Positions 17,750 through 27,667 of a stretch of 64,000 nt of DNA are shown piece after piece. The first letter of the stretch is position 1. Every line of letters begins with the position of its first letter. Origin of the DNA: Aeromonas caviae (GTDB taxonomy: Bacteria; Pseudomonadota; Gammaproteobacteria; Enterobacterales; Aeromonadaceae); contig NZ_CDBK01000069.1 in the NCBI RefSeq assembly GCF_000819785.1, forward strand, positions 1 through 64,000. Direction: 5' to 3'. The position numbers and the translations under genes were made by a program. The notes under the pieces were generated by a model, which saw only the letters and a list, made by a program, of their open reading frames with translations, searched no databases and was not told the DNA's origin.

Positions 17750-19291
17750 TTACCAGGTCTGGGTTGCCTTGAAGTCATCCAGCAACGCAGTCAGCTTGCC
17801 AACGATCGTGTCGTTGTAGTCGGCCTTGGCATTGATTTCAGCCATCAGCTCGGCATGCTGGGTATTGGCGTAAGAGAGCAGAGCGGCTTCGAAGTCGACG
17901 ATCTTGCTCAGTTCGACATCGGCGAGATAACCCTTCTCGGCGGCGAACAGCACCAGGGATTGCTGGGCCACGCTCATCGGAGAGTACTGCTTCTGCTTCA
18001 TCAGCTCGGTGACTTTCTGACCGTGATCCAGCTGCTTGCGAGTGGCATCGTCCAGGTCGGAAGAGAACTGGGCAAATGCCGCCAGTTCGCGGTACTGGGC
18101 CAGCGCGGTACGGATACCACCGGACAGCTTCTTGACGATCTTGGTCTGAGCAGCACCGCCCACACGGGATACGGAGATACCCGGGTCAACCGCCGGACGA
18201 ATACCGGAGTTGAACAGCTGGGAGGTCAGGAAGATCTGGCCGTCGGTGATGGAGATCACGTTGGTCGGAACGAACGCGGAGACGTCACCGGCCTGGGTTT
18301 CGATGATCGGCAGGGCGGTCAGGGAACCGGTCTGGCCTTTCACGGCACCCTTGGTGAACTTCTCTACGTACTCGGCGTTGACGCGAGCAGCACGCTCCAG
18401 CAGACGGGAGTGCAGATAGAAGACGTCACCCGGGTAAGCTTCACGTCCAGGCGGACGGCGCAGCAGCAGGGAGATCTGGCGATAGGCAACGGCCTGCTTG
18501 GACAGGTCATCATAGATGATCAGTGCGTCTTCGCCGCGGTCACGGAAGTACTCGCCCATGGAGCAACCGGCGTAGGGAGCCAGGTACTGCAGAGCAGCCG
18601 CTTCGGAGGCAGAAGCCACGACCACGATGGTGTTGGCCAGGGCGCCGTGCTCTTCCAGCTTGCGCACCACGTTGGCGATGGTGGAGGCCTTCTGGCCGAT
18701 CGCAACGTAGACGCACTTAATGCCGGAATCTTTCTGGTTGATGATGGTGTCGATGGCGATGGCGGTCTTACCAACCTGGCGGTCACCGATGATCAGCTCA
18801 CGCTGGCCACGACCGATAGGGATCATGGCATCGATGGCTTTCAGACCGGTCTGGACTGGCTGGTCAACAGACTTACGCTCGATAACGCCCGGGGCGATCA
18901 CTTCGATCGGCGAGAAGCCGTCGTTGTCTACCGGACCCTTACCGTCGATCGGCTGACCCAGGGTGTTGACCACCCGGCCCAACAGACCACGACCGACCGG
19001 CACTTCCAGAATGCGGCCGGTACCCTTTACCTTCATCCCTTCGGCCAGATCGGCATAGGGACCCATTACTACGGCACCAACGGAGTCACGCTCCAGGTTC
19101 AATGCCAGAGCGAAGCGGTTGCCCGGCAGCTCGATCATCTCACCCTGCATGGCATCGGCCAGACCGTGGATACGAATGATACCGTCGCTTACAGAAACGA
19201 TGGTACCTTCGTTACGCGCTTCGCTTTTGACATCAAACTGCGCAATGCGCTGCTTGATCAGCTCGGCGATTTCAGTGGAATTCAGTTGCAT
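17750..19291 (-). CDS. atpA: ATP synthase alpha subunit
   Basis: This 513-aa non-catalytic nucleotide-binding subunit of F1 starts [16 protein letters not shown], as in other gamma-proteobacteria. It has Walker [10 protein letters not shown] (near residue 170) and the signature [14 protein letters not shown]. Length is identical to the E. coli protein. Spacing is 15 nt to atpH and 42 nt to atpG. Confidence 0.98.
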   Translation of the reverse strand: MQLNSTEIAELIKQRIAQFDVKSEARNEGTIVSVSDGIIRIHGLADAMQGEMIELPGNRFALALNLERDSVGAVVMGPYADLAEGMKVKGTGRILEVPVGRGLLGRVVNTLGQPIDGKGPVDNDGFSPIEVIAPGVIERKSVDQPVQTGLKAIDAMIPIGRGQRELIIGDRQVGKTAIAIDTIINQKDSGIKCVYVAIGQKASTIANVVRKLEEHGALANTIVVVASASEAAALQYLAPYAGCSMGEYFRDRGEDALIIYDDLSKQAVAYRQISLLLRRPPGREAYPGDVFYLHSRLLERAARVNAEYVEKFTKGAVKGQTGSLTALPIIETQAGDVSAFVPTNVISITDGQIFLTSQLFNSGIRPAVDPGISVSRVGGAAQTKIVKKLSGGIRTALAQYRELAAFAQFSSDLDDATRKQLDHGQKVTELMKQKQYSPMSVAQQSLVLFAAEKGYLADVELSKIVDFEAALLSYANTQHAELMAEINAKADYNDTIVGKLTALLDDFKATQTW

Positions 19292-19306
19292 GCTCTAATA
19301 CCCCAA

Positions 19307-19840
19307 TCAAGATTGCAGCGCATCGGCCATGCGATCCAGCTTACCGCGGACCGTGCCGTCGATAACGAGATCACCGGCCTTGATGAGCACCCCGGCCATC
19401 AAGGACGCATCTGTGCTGCAATTCAGCTTCACTTTGCGCGCGAGACGTTGTTCCAGAGAAGCCTGAATATTGGCTTTCTGCTGGTCGGTCAGTTCGATCG
19501 CCGAAATCACGTCAGCCTGAACTTCTTTGTCCAGTTCAGCCTTGAGCGCGACGAATTCGGCAACGACCGCCGGCAGCACACCCAAGCGACCATTCTCGGC
19601 CATCACCCGGATCAGGTTCTGACCGTGCTCGTTGAGCTGCTCACCGCAGACACCGACAAACAGCTTTGCCAGTTCTTCGGCAGCAACGGAGCCGTTTACC
19701 AGGCTGTGCATGGTCTCGTTTTCTGCCACCTGAGCGGCGAAATCGAGCATCTCCAGCCATTGGTCAACCGCCTTGTGCTCAACGGCAAACTCGAAAGCAG
19801 CCTTGGCGTAGGGGCGAGCGATTGTAGTCAGTTCAGACAT
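19307..19840 (-). CDS. atpH: ATP synthase delta subunit
   Basis: This 177-aa F1 delta subunit has an N-terminal helical bundle that caps alpha. Its C-terminal domain contacts subunit b ([20 protein letters not shown]). It is part of the peripheral stalk that holds F1 against rotation. It lies 13 nt downstream of atpF and 15 nt before atpA. Confidence 0.97.
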   Translation of the reverse strand: MSELTTIARPYAKAAFEFAVEHKAVDQWLEMLDFAAQVAENETMHSLVNGSVAAEELAKLFVGVCGEQLNEHGQNLIRVMAENGRLGVLPAVVAEFVALKAELDKEVQADVISAIELTDQQKANIQASLEQRLARKVKLNCSTDASLMAGVLIKAGDLVIDGTVRGKLDRMADALQS

Positions 19841-19853
19841 AGCCCCGTTCCCG

Positions 19854-20324
19854 TTACAGTTCTGCTACCAGTTTGTCGACGATGTCGCTGTTGGCAGCCT
19901 GGTCGATTTGGCGTGCCAGGATCTTCTCTGCACCCGCGATGGCAAGAGCAGCAACCTGCTTGCGCAGTTCTTCTTTGGCACGATGACGTTCAGCTTCGAT
20001 CTCTGCACGGCCCTGAGCCAGGATTTTCTCCCGCTCAGCTTGGGCTCCGACAGCGGCCTCATCAATGATCTGGGCCTTGCGTTTGTTGGCCTGATCGATG
20101 ATTTCAGCAGCCTGAAGCTTGGCTTCTTTCAGCTGATCGGTGGCGTTGGCCTTGGCCAGCTCCAGATCTTTCTTGGCACGTTCTGCAGAAGAGAGGCCGT
20201 CAGCGATTTCTTTCTGACGGGCTTCGATGGCAGCCATCAGCGGCGGCCATACGTACTTCATGCAAAACACTACGAAGATGAAAAAAGCAACTGCTTGGCC
20301 GAGGAGGGTGGCGTTGATATTCAC
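19854..20324 (-). CDS. atpF: ATP synthase b subunit
   Basis: This 156-aa protein has one N-terminal membrane helix ([20 protein letters not shown]) followed by a long charged coiled coil to the C-terminus. Two copies form the peripheral stalk linking Fo subunit a to delta. Length is the same as in E. coli. It follows atpE by about 50 bp. Confidence 0.97.
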   Translation of the reverse strand: MNINATLLGQAVAFFIFVVFCMKYVWPPLMAAIEARQKEIADGLSSAERAKKDLELAKANATDQLKEAKLQAAEIIDQANKRKAQIIDEAAVGAQAEREKILAQGRAEIEAERHRAKEELRKQVAALAIAGAEKILARQIDQAANSDIVDKLVAEL

Positions 20325-20349
20325 AGCCGATGTCCTCTTTAGTTAGTTA

Positions 20350-20627
<278 letters not shown>

Positions 20628-20673
20628 TTATTTAGATGTAATTGATTGTATAAAAAGGATTATTTGAGTTGCA

Positions 20674-21875
<1,202 letters not shown>

Positions 21876-21937
21876 TACAGAACTGTAAAAAATCGGGATC
21901 CGAAGACCCCAGGTTCACAGCTCGAAAAGCCGGTCAA

Positions 21938-21965
21938 ATTATACCCGTGAAGACAGCTATTGCAA
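21938..21965 (-). promoter_or_regulatory. Promoter of the atp operon
   Basis: On the minus strand there is TTGCAA (21960-21965), a 16-bp spacer and a perfect TATAAT (21938-21943). It lies about 60 bp upstream of atpI. It is the best sigma-70 match in the spacer between parB and atpI. Confidence 0.75.
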
Positions 21966-21977
21966 CATGGCAAAAAT

Positions 21978-22012
21978 CCTTAATTTTTGCGGCTTTCCGC
22001 GCGAAATTAAGG
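21978..22012 (-). terminator. Terminator after parB
   Basis: CCTTAATTT (21978-21986) pairs perfectly with AAATTAAGG (22004-22012). Inside is a second hairpin GCGG-cttt-CCGC (21989-22000). On the minus strand a T run follows. It lies downstream of parB and upstream of the atp promoter. Confidence 0.7.
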
Positions 22013-22065
22013 TTATGTTCATATCGAAAGTAATGGATGTTTTATTACTACAAAAAGCGTAAAAA

Positions 22066-22974
22066 TCACGATTCTGACAGGCCAAAATAGCCCAATACCC
22101 GGTCCAAATCTGCCAAGTTATCGTAACTTATTACTAACTTGCCGCTATCTTTCTTGCCCGGCTGAAGTTGCACCTGATTGCCAATTTTTTCAGAAATCTG
22201 GCGCTCGAGATAACCAAACTGCGGATCGCGGACGGGTTCAACCCTGGTTTTTGCCGGTTCCAGTGCTTTTTGCACCAGCTTCTCGGTATCTCGCACTGTC
22301 AGCCCCTTCTGGGCCACCAGTTTGGCCAGCTCTGACTGGGCCTGGCCGCTCAGGGCCAGCAGGGCACGGGCATGCCCCATGTCGAGGTCGCCGTGCTCCA
22401 CGAAGCGCTTCACGTCCTCGTTGAGCTGGTTGAGACGCAGCAGGTTGGTGACAGTGGTGCGGGACTTGCCTACCGCCTCGGCAACCTGCTGGTGAGTCAG
22501 TTCGAACTCCGTCAGCAGGCGCTGGAGGGCGACGGCCTCCTCGATGGCGTTGAGATCTTCACGCTGGATGTTCTCGATAAGTGCGATGGCGACGGCCGCC
22601 TCGTCGGCGACATCCTTGACCAGGCAGGGCACCACTTCGAGACGGGCCAGCTGGGAGGCACGCCAGCGGCGTTCACCAGCAATGATTTCGAAACGGTTTT
22701 CACCGATGGAGCGAACCACGATGGGCTGGATCACCCCTTGTGCACGGATGGAGTTGGCCAGCTCCTCCAGCGCATCCTGGGACATATCCTTACGCGGTTG
22801 GTATTTGCCGGACTGCAACCACTCCACCGGCAGCTTACGCAATTCCCCCTGATTGGTCGGGGCCATGGCCTGTTCGGTGCGCTGGTCGCTCATCACCTGT
22901 TTCTGGCGGGCGGCCGTGCTGGTGCTGAGCAGGGCGTCCAGCCCCTTGCCCAGCCCACGTTTCTTCGGCGTCAT
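22066..22974 (-). CDS. parB: Chromosome partition protein ParB
   Basis: This 302-aa DNA-binding CTPase/clamp protein loads at parS sites and spreads. It has an N-terminal ParA-contact region (MTPKKRGLGKGLDALL) and a ParB/Srx-type domain with IAGERRWRAS. A central helix-turn-helix includes LTHQQVAEAVGKSRTTVTNL, and there is a C-terminal dimer domain. Its start overlaps the parA stop by 4 nt. Four matching parS palindromes lie at 45457, 48002, 52458 and 54854, all on the other side of oriC. Confidence 0.96.
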   Translation of the reverse strand: MTPKKRGLGKGLDALLSTSTAARQKQVMSDQRTEQAMAPTNQGELRKLPVEWLQSGKYQPRKDMSQDALEELANSIRAQGVIQPIVVRSIGENRFEIIAGERRWRASQLARLEVVPCLVKDVADEAAVAIALIENIQREDLNAIEEAVALQRLLTEFELTHQQVAEAVGKSRTTVTNLLRLNQLNEDVKRFVEHGDLDMGHARALLALSGQAQSELAKLVAQKGLTVRDTEKLVQKALEPAKTRVEPVRDPQFGYLERQISEKIGNQVQLQPGKKDSGKLVISYDNLADLDRVLGYFGLSES

Positions 22975-23774
22975 ATGCTCTCTCGATCTGCGGTGAACGG
23001 CTGGGACTCCTGTTCCTGGCGGCGCAGGATCTCGCCAGCCAGGGCCAGATAGGCCTTGGCCCCCACCGATGATTTGTCATAGTGCATGGCTGGCGCGCCA
23101 AAGCTCGGCGCCTCCGCCAGTCTTACGTTGCGGGGAATGATGGTGCGATAGACCTTGTCCCCGAAATGCTGTTTCAGCTGATCGGACACATCATTGGCCA
23201 GCCGGTTGCGATGATCGAACATGGTGCGCAGCACCCCTTCAATCTTCAGCTCCGGATTGACCACGGCTGCCAGCTTGCTGATGGTGTCCACCAGGGCGGT
23301 CAGCCCTTCCAGCGCATAGTATTCGCACTGCATGGGCACCAGCACGGAGTCGGCGGCGGCCATGGCGTTCACCGTCAGCATGTTGAGAGAAGGCGGGCAG
23401 TCGATGAAGACGTAGTCGTACTTGTCCCTGACCGAGGCCAGGGCGTTGCGCAGGCGGATCTCGCGGGCAAAAAACTCCATCAGGCGGATTTCTGCCGCGG
23501 TCACGTCGGCATTGGCGGCAATCAGGTGATAGCCTCCCGAGGTTTCGGGGATGATCACCTCGCCGATGGGGGCATCTTCGATCAGCAGTTCATAGGCGGT
23601 GCGCTCGACATCGTACTTGTCGACGCCACTGCCCATGGTGGCATTGCCCTGCGGATCCAGATCGATCACCAGCACCTTGCGCCGGGTAGCGGCCATGGAG
23701 GCGGCCAGATTCACACAGGTGGTGGTTTTACCCACTCCACCCTTCTGGTTGGCTATGGCAATGACTTTTCCCAC
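22971..23774 (-). CDS. parA: Chromosome partition ATPase ParA
   Basis: This 267-aa deviant-Walker ATPase (MinD/ParA class) has the signature KGGVGKTTTCVNLAA at residues 11-25, the Walker B-like VLVIDLDPQGN and FIDCPPSLNML. ParA gradients on the nucleoid move ParB-parS complexes after replication. It is co-transcribed with rsmG upstream (27-bp gap) and parB downstream. The adjacent position to mnmG/oriC is conserved in many bacteria. Confidence 0.96.
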   Translation of the reverse strand: MGKVIAIANQKGGVGKTTTCVNLAASMAATRRKVLVIDLDPQGNATMGSGVDKYDVERTAYELLIEDAPIGEVIIPETSGGYHLIAANADVTAAEIRLMEFFAREIRLRNALASVRDKYDYVFIDCPPSLNMLTVNAMAAADSVLVPMQCEYYALEGLTALVDTISKLAAVVNPELKIEGVLRTMFDHRNRLANDVSDQLKQHFGDKVYRTIIPRNVRLAEAPSFGAPAMHYDKSSVGAKAYLALAGEILRRQEQESQPFTADRESI

Positions 23775-23801
23775 ACTGTCCCCTAAATGAATGCGGCGGC
23801 C

Positions 23802-24437
23802 CTATTCGGGCTGGATGGCTTTAAACTCCAGCAGATGGCGTTCGCCTTCCAGTTCCGGCACCACCAGCTTGTGGGTGGCAACCAGACGAATGCTGTCAGG
23901 CAACTGTGCCAGCTCCTGCTCGGGGTATTGTCCCTTGAGCGCCAGGAAGATGCCCTCGGGTGACGGCAGATGATGACACCAGCTCAGCATGTCCTCCAGG
24001 GAGGCGAAAGCCCGGCTCAGTACACCATCAAATCCGGTCTCGGGTTGATACTCCTCCACCCGGGATTTGACGGGGGTCACATTGGTCAACCCCAGCTCCA
24101 GGATCACCTGGCGGATGAAGTTGATCCGCTTGCCCAGGCTGTCGAGCAGCACGAACTGTTTGTCCGGATTGATGATGGCCAGCGGCAGTCCGGGCAGACC
24201 CGGACCCGTTCCCACATCGATGAAGCGTTCACCGTGCAGGTGAGGACTCACCACCAGGCTGTCGAGGATATGCTTGACCAGCATGGCGTCCGGATCTCGC
24301 ACCGAGGTGAGATTGTAAGCCTTGTTCCACTTGTGCAGCAACTCGACCAACTGCACCAACTGGGTCTTCTGGGTTTCGGTGATAACAATTCCGGCCTGCA
24401 TGAGCAGGCCGTTCAATCTTTGCAGCATGTTGTCCAA
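23802..24437 (-). CDS. rsmG: 16S rRNA (guanine-N7) methyltransferase G
   Basis: This 211-aa SAM-dependent methyltransferase (formerly GidB) modifies G527 of 16S rRNA. Loss of this activity gives low-level streptomycin resistance in E. coli. The SAM motif [17 protein letters not shown] and the substrate-loop segment [10 protein letters not shown] are intact. It follows mnmG by 11 bp. The start may be 24437 or the second Met at 24428. Confidence 0.95.
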   Translation of the reverse strand: MDNMLQRLNGLLMQAGIVITETQKTQLVQLVELLHKWNKAYNLTSVRDPDAMLVKHILDSLVVSPHLHGERFIDVGTGPGLPGLPLAIINPDKQFVLLDSLGKRINFIRQVILELGLTNVTPVKSRVEEYQPETGFDGVLSRAFASLEDMLSWCHHLPSPEGIFLALKGQYPEQELAQLPDSIRLVATHKLVVPELEGERHLLEFKAIQPE

Positions 24438-24448
24438 CGGGGAATTCC

Positions 24449-26338
24449 TCAGGCGGTTTTACGCAGCAGGCCGTGTTTCTTCAGGTGCACCAGCAAGATG
24501 GAGATGGCGGCAGGGGTGATGCCGGAGATGCGGGACGCCTGACCAATGGTCTCTGGCTTGGCATCGTTGAGCTTGGCGATCACCTCGTTGGAGAGACCGT
24601 TCACGTCGCGGTAGTTCATATCCAACGGCAGCAGGGTGTTTTCGTTGCGCAGCTGTTTCTCCACCTCGTCGTGCTGACGCTCGATATAACCGGCGTACTT
24701 GATCTGGATCTCCACCTGATCCGCGGCAGCCGCATTGGTCAATGCAGGCCCCACACCCTCGATGGCCATCAGGGCATCGTAGGTCACCTCGGGGCGACGC
24801 AACAGCTCTTCCAGGCTCTGCTCCCGGGTCAGGGGAGTGTTGACCAGGGCGTTGACGGCCTCCAGAGATGGATGCTGTGGATGGATCCAGGTCGAGCGCA
24901 TGCGCTGACGTTCCTGCTCCACCTGTTCCACCTTGGCATTGAACAGGCTCCAGCGATGATCGTCCACCAGACCCAGCTCGCGGCCGATGGCGGTCAGGCG
25001 CAGATCCGCGTTGTCTTCCCGCAGCAGCAGGCGATATTCGGCACGGCTGGTGAACATGCGATAGGGTTCGCGGGTCCCCAGTGTGGAGAGATCGTCCATC
25101 ATCACGCCCATGTAGGCCTGATCCCGGCGTGGGTGCCAGGCTTCCTTGCCCTGGGCGCGCAAGCCCGCGTTCAGACCGGCCATCAAGCCCTGGGCAGCGG
25201 CCTCTTCATAGCCGGTGGTGCCGTTGATCTGGCCGGCGAAGAAGAGGTTCTCGATGCACTTGCTCTCCATATTGGCCTTGAGATCCCGCGGATCGAAGAA
25301 ATCGTACTCGATGGCGTAGCCAGGGCGAGTGATATGGGCATTCTCGAAGCCACGGATCGAGCGGACGATCTGCACCTGCACGTCGAACGGCAGGCTGGTG
25401 GAGATCCCGTTCGGGTAGAGCTCGTGGGTGGTCAGGCCTTCCGGTTCCACAAAGATCTGGTGCGCCGTCTTGTCGGCAAAGCGGGTGATCTTGTCCTCGA
25501 TCGACGGGCAGTAGCGCGGGCCTATCCCCTCGATCACCCCGGCGTACATGGGGCTGCGATCCAGGTTGTTGCGGATCACCTCGTGGGTCTGCTCATTGGT
25601 ATGGGTCACGTAGCAAGGCATCTGGCGCGGATGCTGGCTGGCGTTGCCGATGAAGGAGAAGACCGGGCGAGGATCGTCACCATGTTGCTGCTGCATCACG
25701 GAAAAATCGACGGTGCGTGCATCGATGCGTGGTGGCGTGCCCGTTTTGAGGCGATCGATGCGCAGCGGCATTTCACGCAGGCGCTGGGCGAGGGCAATCG
25801 AGGGAGGATCCCCGGCGCGGCCCCCTTTGTAGTTCTCCATGCCGATGTGGATCAGACCATTGAGGAAAGTGCCAACGGTCAGTACGACCGTCTTGCCGCT
25901 GATGCGGATCCCGCTCTGGGTAACGACCCCGGCGACGCGATCCCCGTCCATGACCAGATCGTCACAGGCCTGCTGGAAGATCTTCAGGTTCGGGTAGTTC
26001 TCCAGGGTCTGACGCACCACAGCCTTGTACAGCAGGCGATCCGCCTGGGCACGAGTAGCCCGCACCGCAGGGCCCTTGGAAGAGTTGAGCGTGCGGAACT
26101 GGATCCCGCCGAGATCGATGGCCTGCGCCATGATCCCGCCAAGGGCGTCGACTTCCTTGACCAGGTGTCCCTTGCCGATCCCGCCGATCGCCGGATTGCA
26201 GGACATATGCCCCAGCGTATCTATGTTGTGGGTGAGCAACAGGGTATTGAGACCCATACGGGCTGCCGCTGTTGCTGCTTCGGTTCCTGCATGACCGCCA
26301 CCGACGACGATCACATCAAATTGTTCATGGTATTGCAT
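24449..26338 (-). CDS. mnmG: tRNA uridine-34 carboxymethylaminomethyl modification enzyme MnmG
   Basis: This 629-aa FAD protein (formerly GidA) works with MnmE to modify the wobble uridine of several tRNAs. The FAD-binding motif [19 protein letters not shown] is near the N-terminus. Conserved segments such as [20 protein letters not shown] and the C-terminal GidA-associated domain are present. Length matches E. coli. It is the first gene left of oriC and is transcribed away from it. Its partner mnmE lies in the same window at 35269-36630. Confidence 0.97.
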   Translation of the reverse strand: MQYHEQFDVIVVGGGHAGTEAATAAARMGLNTLLLTHNIDTLGHMSCNPAIGGIGKGHLVKEVDALGGIMAQAIDLGGIQFRTLNSSKGPAVRATRAQADRLLYKAVVRQTLENYPNLKIFQQACDDLVMDGDRVAGVVTQSGIRISGKTVVLTVGTFLNGLIHIGMENYKGGRAGDPPSIALAQRLREMPLRIDRLKTGTPPRIDARTVDFSVMQQQHGDDPRPVFSFIGNASQHPRQMPCYVTHTNEQTHEVIRNNLDRSPMYAGVIEGIGPRYCPSIEDKITRFADKTAHQIFVEPEGLTTHELYPNGISTSLPFDVQVQIVRSIRGFENAHITRPGYAIEYDFFDPRDLKANMESKCIENLFFAGQINGTTGYEEAAAQGLMAGLNAGLRAQGKEAWHPRRDQAYMGVMMDDLSTLGTREPYRMFTSRAEYRLLLREDNADLRLTAIGRELGLVDDHRWSLFNAKVEQVEQERQRMRSTWIHPQHPSLEAVNALVNTPLTREQSLEELLRRPEVTYDALMAIEGVGPALTNAAAADQVEIQIKYAGYIERQHDEVEKQLRNENTLLPLDMNYRDVNGLSNEVIAKLNDAKPETIGQASRISGITPAAISILLVHLKKHGLLRKTA

Positions 26339-26470
26339 TGGGGATCACCTTGATCTGCACGCCTGAAGATCTTTGTTTGCCTGGTCTGAAGGGCGGATCA
26401 TTCTATCTGTTTAGCATCCGGAGGGGAACGTCTACTTCAGGATCAGTATGGATCAGGGATCGGTTAAATA

Positions 26471-26516
26471 GATCTTAAGGATCTTTAGATCGATCTTTTA
26501 TTGGATCTTTTATTAG
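26471..26516. repeat. DNA-unwinding element, tandem GATCTT repeats
   Basis: Four repeats begin at 26471, 26480, 26492 and 26504. The last two share GATCTTTTATT and are exactly 12 bp apart. They correspond to the AT-rich 13-mers L, M and R of enterobacterial oriC, where DnaA opens the duplex. Confidence 0.85.
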
Positions 26517-26529
26517 GATCCGCGACTTC

Positions 26530-26538
26530 TGTTGATAA
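26530..26538 (-). promoter_or_regulatory. DnaA box, R1 position
   Basis: TTATCAACA on the minus strand, one mismatch from TTATCCACA. It is the first box after the unwinding element, as R1 is in E. coli. Confidence 0.7.
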
Positions 26539-26584
26539 GGCATTTTTGATCATAAAGATCATTCGGTTAAGGTCGATCGCTGCT

Positions 26585-26593
26585 TGTGGAAAA
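26585..26593 (-). promoter_or_regulatory. DnaA box
   Basis: TTTTCCACA on the minus strand fits the consensus TTWTNCACA exactly. Confidence 0.7.
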
Positions 26594-26635
26594 GCTTGGA
26601 TCCAGAGGGGGCGAACGGGGGGATAACATGGGTTT

Positions 26636-26644
26636 TTATACACA
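26636..26644 (+). promoter_or_regulatory. DnaA box, R2 type
   Basis: TTATACACA on the plus strand is a consensus match and is identical to E. coli R2. Confidence 0.85.
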
Positions 26645-26708
26645 GAGACATGGTCGGCAAGATCTAATACATGAATAACTATAGGTTTTGCAGAGCTTGG
26701 CACCGAAG

Positions 26709-26717
26709 TTATGCACA
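26709..26717 (+). promoter_or_regulatory. DnaA box, R4 position
   Basis: TTATGCACA on the plus strand fits TTWTNCACA. It is followed directly by GTTATC, in a context like E. coli R4. Confidence 0.8.
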
Positions 26718-26795
26718 GTTATCTTGGCTTATGTGGGGAACAATCGGGAAAAACTTATCCGGATCCCCCTGTTAATAACCTGGTGGATAGGGATC

Positions 26796-26804
26796 TGGGG
26801 ATAA
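26796..26804 (-). promoter_or_regulatory. Weak DnaA box near mioC
   Basis: TTATCCCCA on the minus strand, one mismatch from the perfect box. It lies about 40 bp from the mioC stop codon, so it may mark the right border of the origin. Confidence 0.4.
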
Positions 26805-26846
26805 CCAGGGAGATCGGGGGTCGTGACCGGATCTCCCTGGCCCTGA

Positions 26847-27296
26847 TCAACCGATCAAGGTCATCCAGTCGTGGATCCAGGTTTCTGCGGCATCTTCGGG
26901 GATCTCGTGCTGGGTCACGTCTATTTCCAGGAGATCCCCCAATCGGCTGGCACCGCACCCGGCCAGCAGCCGATCCAGCGTCTTGCCGCCCTGGCAGAAG
27001 GTGTCATAACTGCGATCCCCCAGGGCGATCACTCCGTACTTGAAGGCGGCGAGATCCGGCTGCTGTTCGGCAAGATCCCGGGCAAAGGGCTGCAGATTGT
27101 CGGGTACATCCCCCGCACCATGGGTGGAAGTGACCACCAGCACGATCGCTTCTGGTTCGGTCAGGATCCTGGACAGGCTGGCGGGGTTGTGGATCTCCGC
27201 CTGGTGGCCCGCCTGTTCAAGCAGGCCGACCACATGATCTGCGACATATTCGGAGGCCCCCAGCATGGAGCCGACGACGAGGTTGAGTTTGGCCAT
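26847..27296 (-). CDS. mioC: Flavodoxin-like protein MioC
   Basis: This 149-aa flavodoxin-fold protein has an FMN-binding pattern with TSTHGAGDVPDN and ALGDRSYDTFCQGG. E. coli MioC is an FMN protein reported to support biotin synthase. Transcription runs toward oriC, as in E. coli, where mioC transcription affects initiation. The start at 27296 (MAKLNLVVGSMLGAS) was chosen because the upstream in-frame region contains the DnaA box and is not flavodoxin-like. Confidence 0.92.
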   Translation of the reverse strand: MAKLNLVVGSMLGASEYVADHVVGLLEQAGHQAEIHNPASLSRILTEPEAIVLVVTSTHGAGDVPDNLQPFARDLAEQQPDLAAFKYGVIALGDRSYDTFCQGGKTLDRLLAGCGASRLGDLLEIDVTQHEIPEDAAETWIHDWMTLIG

Positions 27297-27353
27297 GGAA
27301 TGGATCCTGATGTCATCGAAAAAGTGAAGAGCGGGGATCTTACCGCCAAAGCA

Positions 27354-27362
27354 TGTGGATAA
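27354..27362 (-). promoter_or_regulatory. Perfect DnaA box in the mioC promoter region
   Basis: TTATCCACA on the minus strand, the strongest DnaA box sequence, 58 bp upstream of mioC. E. coli mioC also has promoter DnaA boxes through which DnaA represses transcription into oriC. The rest of the 27297-27667 spacer holds GATC sites, a Fur-like box and the leader of the receptor gene. Confidence 0.8.
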
Positions 27363-27516
27363 ATATGGATAAAGCTTGGGGATAAGGATCCTGCCCACTT
27401 TTTTGCTGCCAAAACTGGTCTCGTGGCCGTCACGCTGCCTTCTTTCCGCCTGTTGCGACCTCATCGCACCTTTCGTTGTCAAACGACACTTTAAAACATC
27501 AATTAACAATGCAGAT

Positions 27517-27535
27517 GCAAATGATTAGCAATTAT
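27517..27535 (+). promoter_or_regulatory. Fur-like box before the siderophore receptor
   Basis: The 19-mer GCAAATGATTAGCAATTAT matches the Fur consensus at about 11 of 19 positions, including AATGAT. It lies about 130 bp upstream of the receptor start. A GAATCGATTC palindrome follows at 27537-27546. Confidence 0.55.
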
Positions 27536-27667
27536 TGAATCGATTCGATCACGGCACCTGTAGTAGCATGGCGCTGCTTTATTCGCCTGAGGCGCCGGGC
27601 TGACCGGTCCAATTGGGCACCCATAATAAGAAATCAAACATAACTTATTGATATTTGAGACACTTAT

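Larger units (their letters stand above)
26340..26846. other. oriC: Chromosomal replication origin oriC
   Basis: This non-coding stretch between mnmG and mioC is AT-richer than its surroundings and holds about 24 GATC (Dam/SeqA) sites in about 500 bp. It has four tandem GATCTT-type 12-13 mers (26471-26516) that look like the DNA-unwinding element. It also has DnaA boxes at 26530 (-), 26585 (-), 26636 (+), 26709 (+) and 26796 (-). The layout follows E. coli: mnmG, unwinding element, R1-like box, central boxes, right-hand box, mioC. The exact minimal borders cannot be set from sequence alone. Confidence 0.93.

Noticed and set aside
17300-20068. Open frame of about 922 codons on the plus strand opposite atpA-atpH-atpF
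   Set aside because: It spans three well-identified ATP synthase genes and their spacers and has no recognisable domain. It is an antisense artefact of biased codon use.
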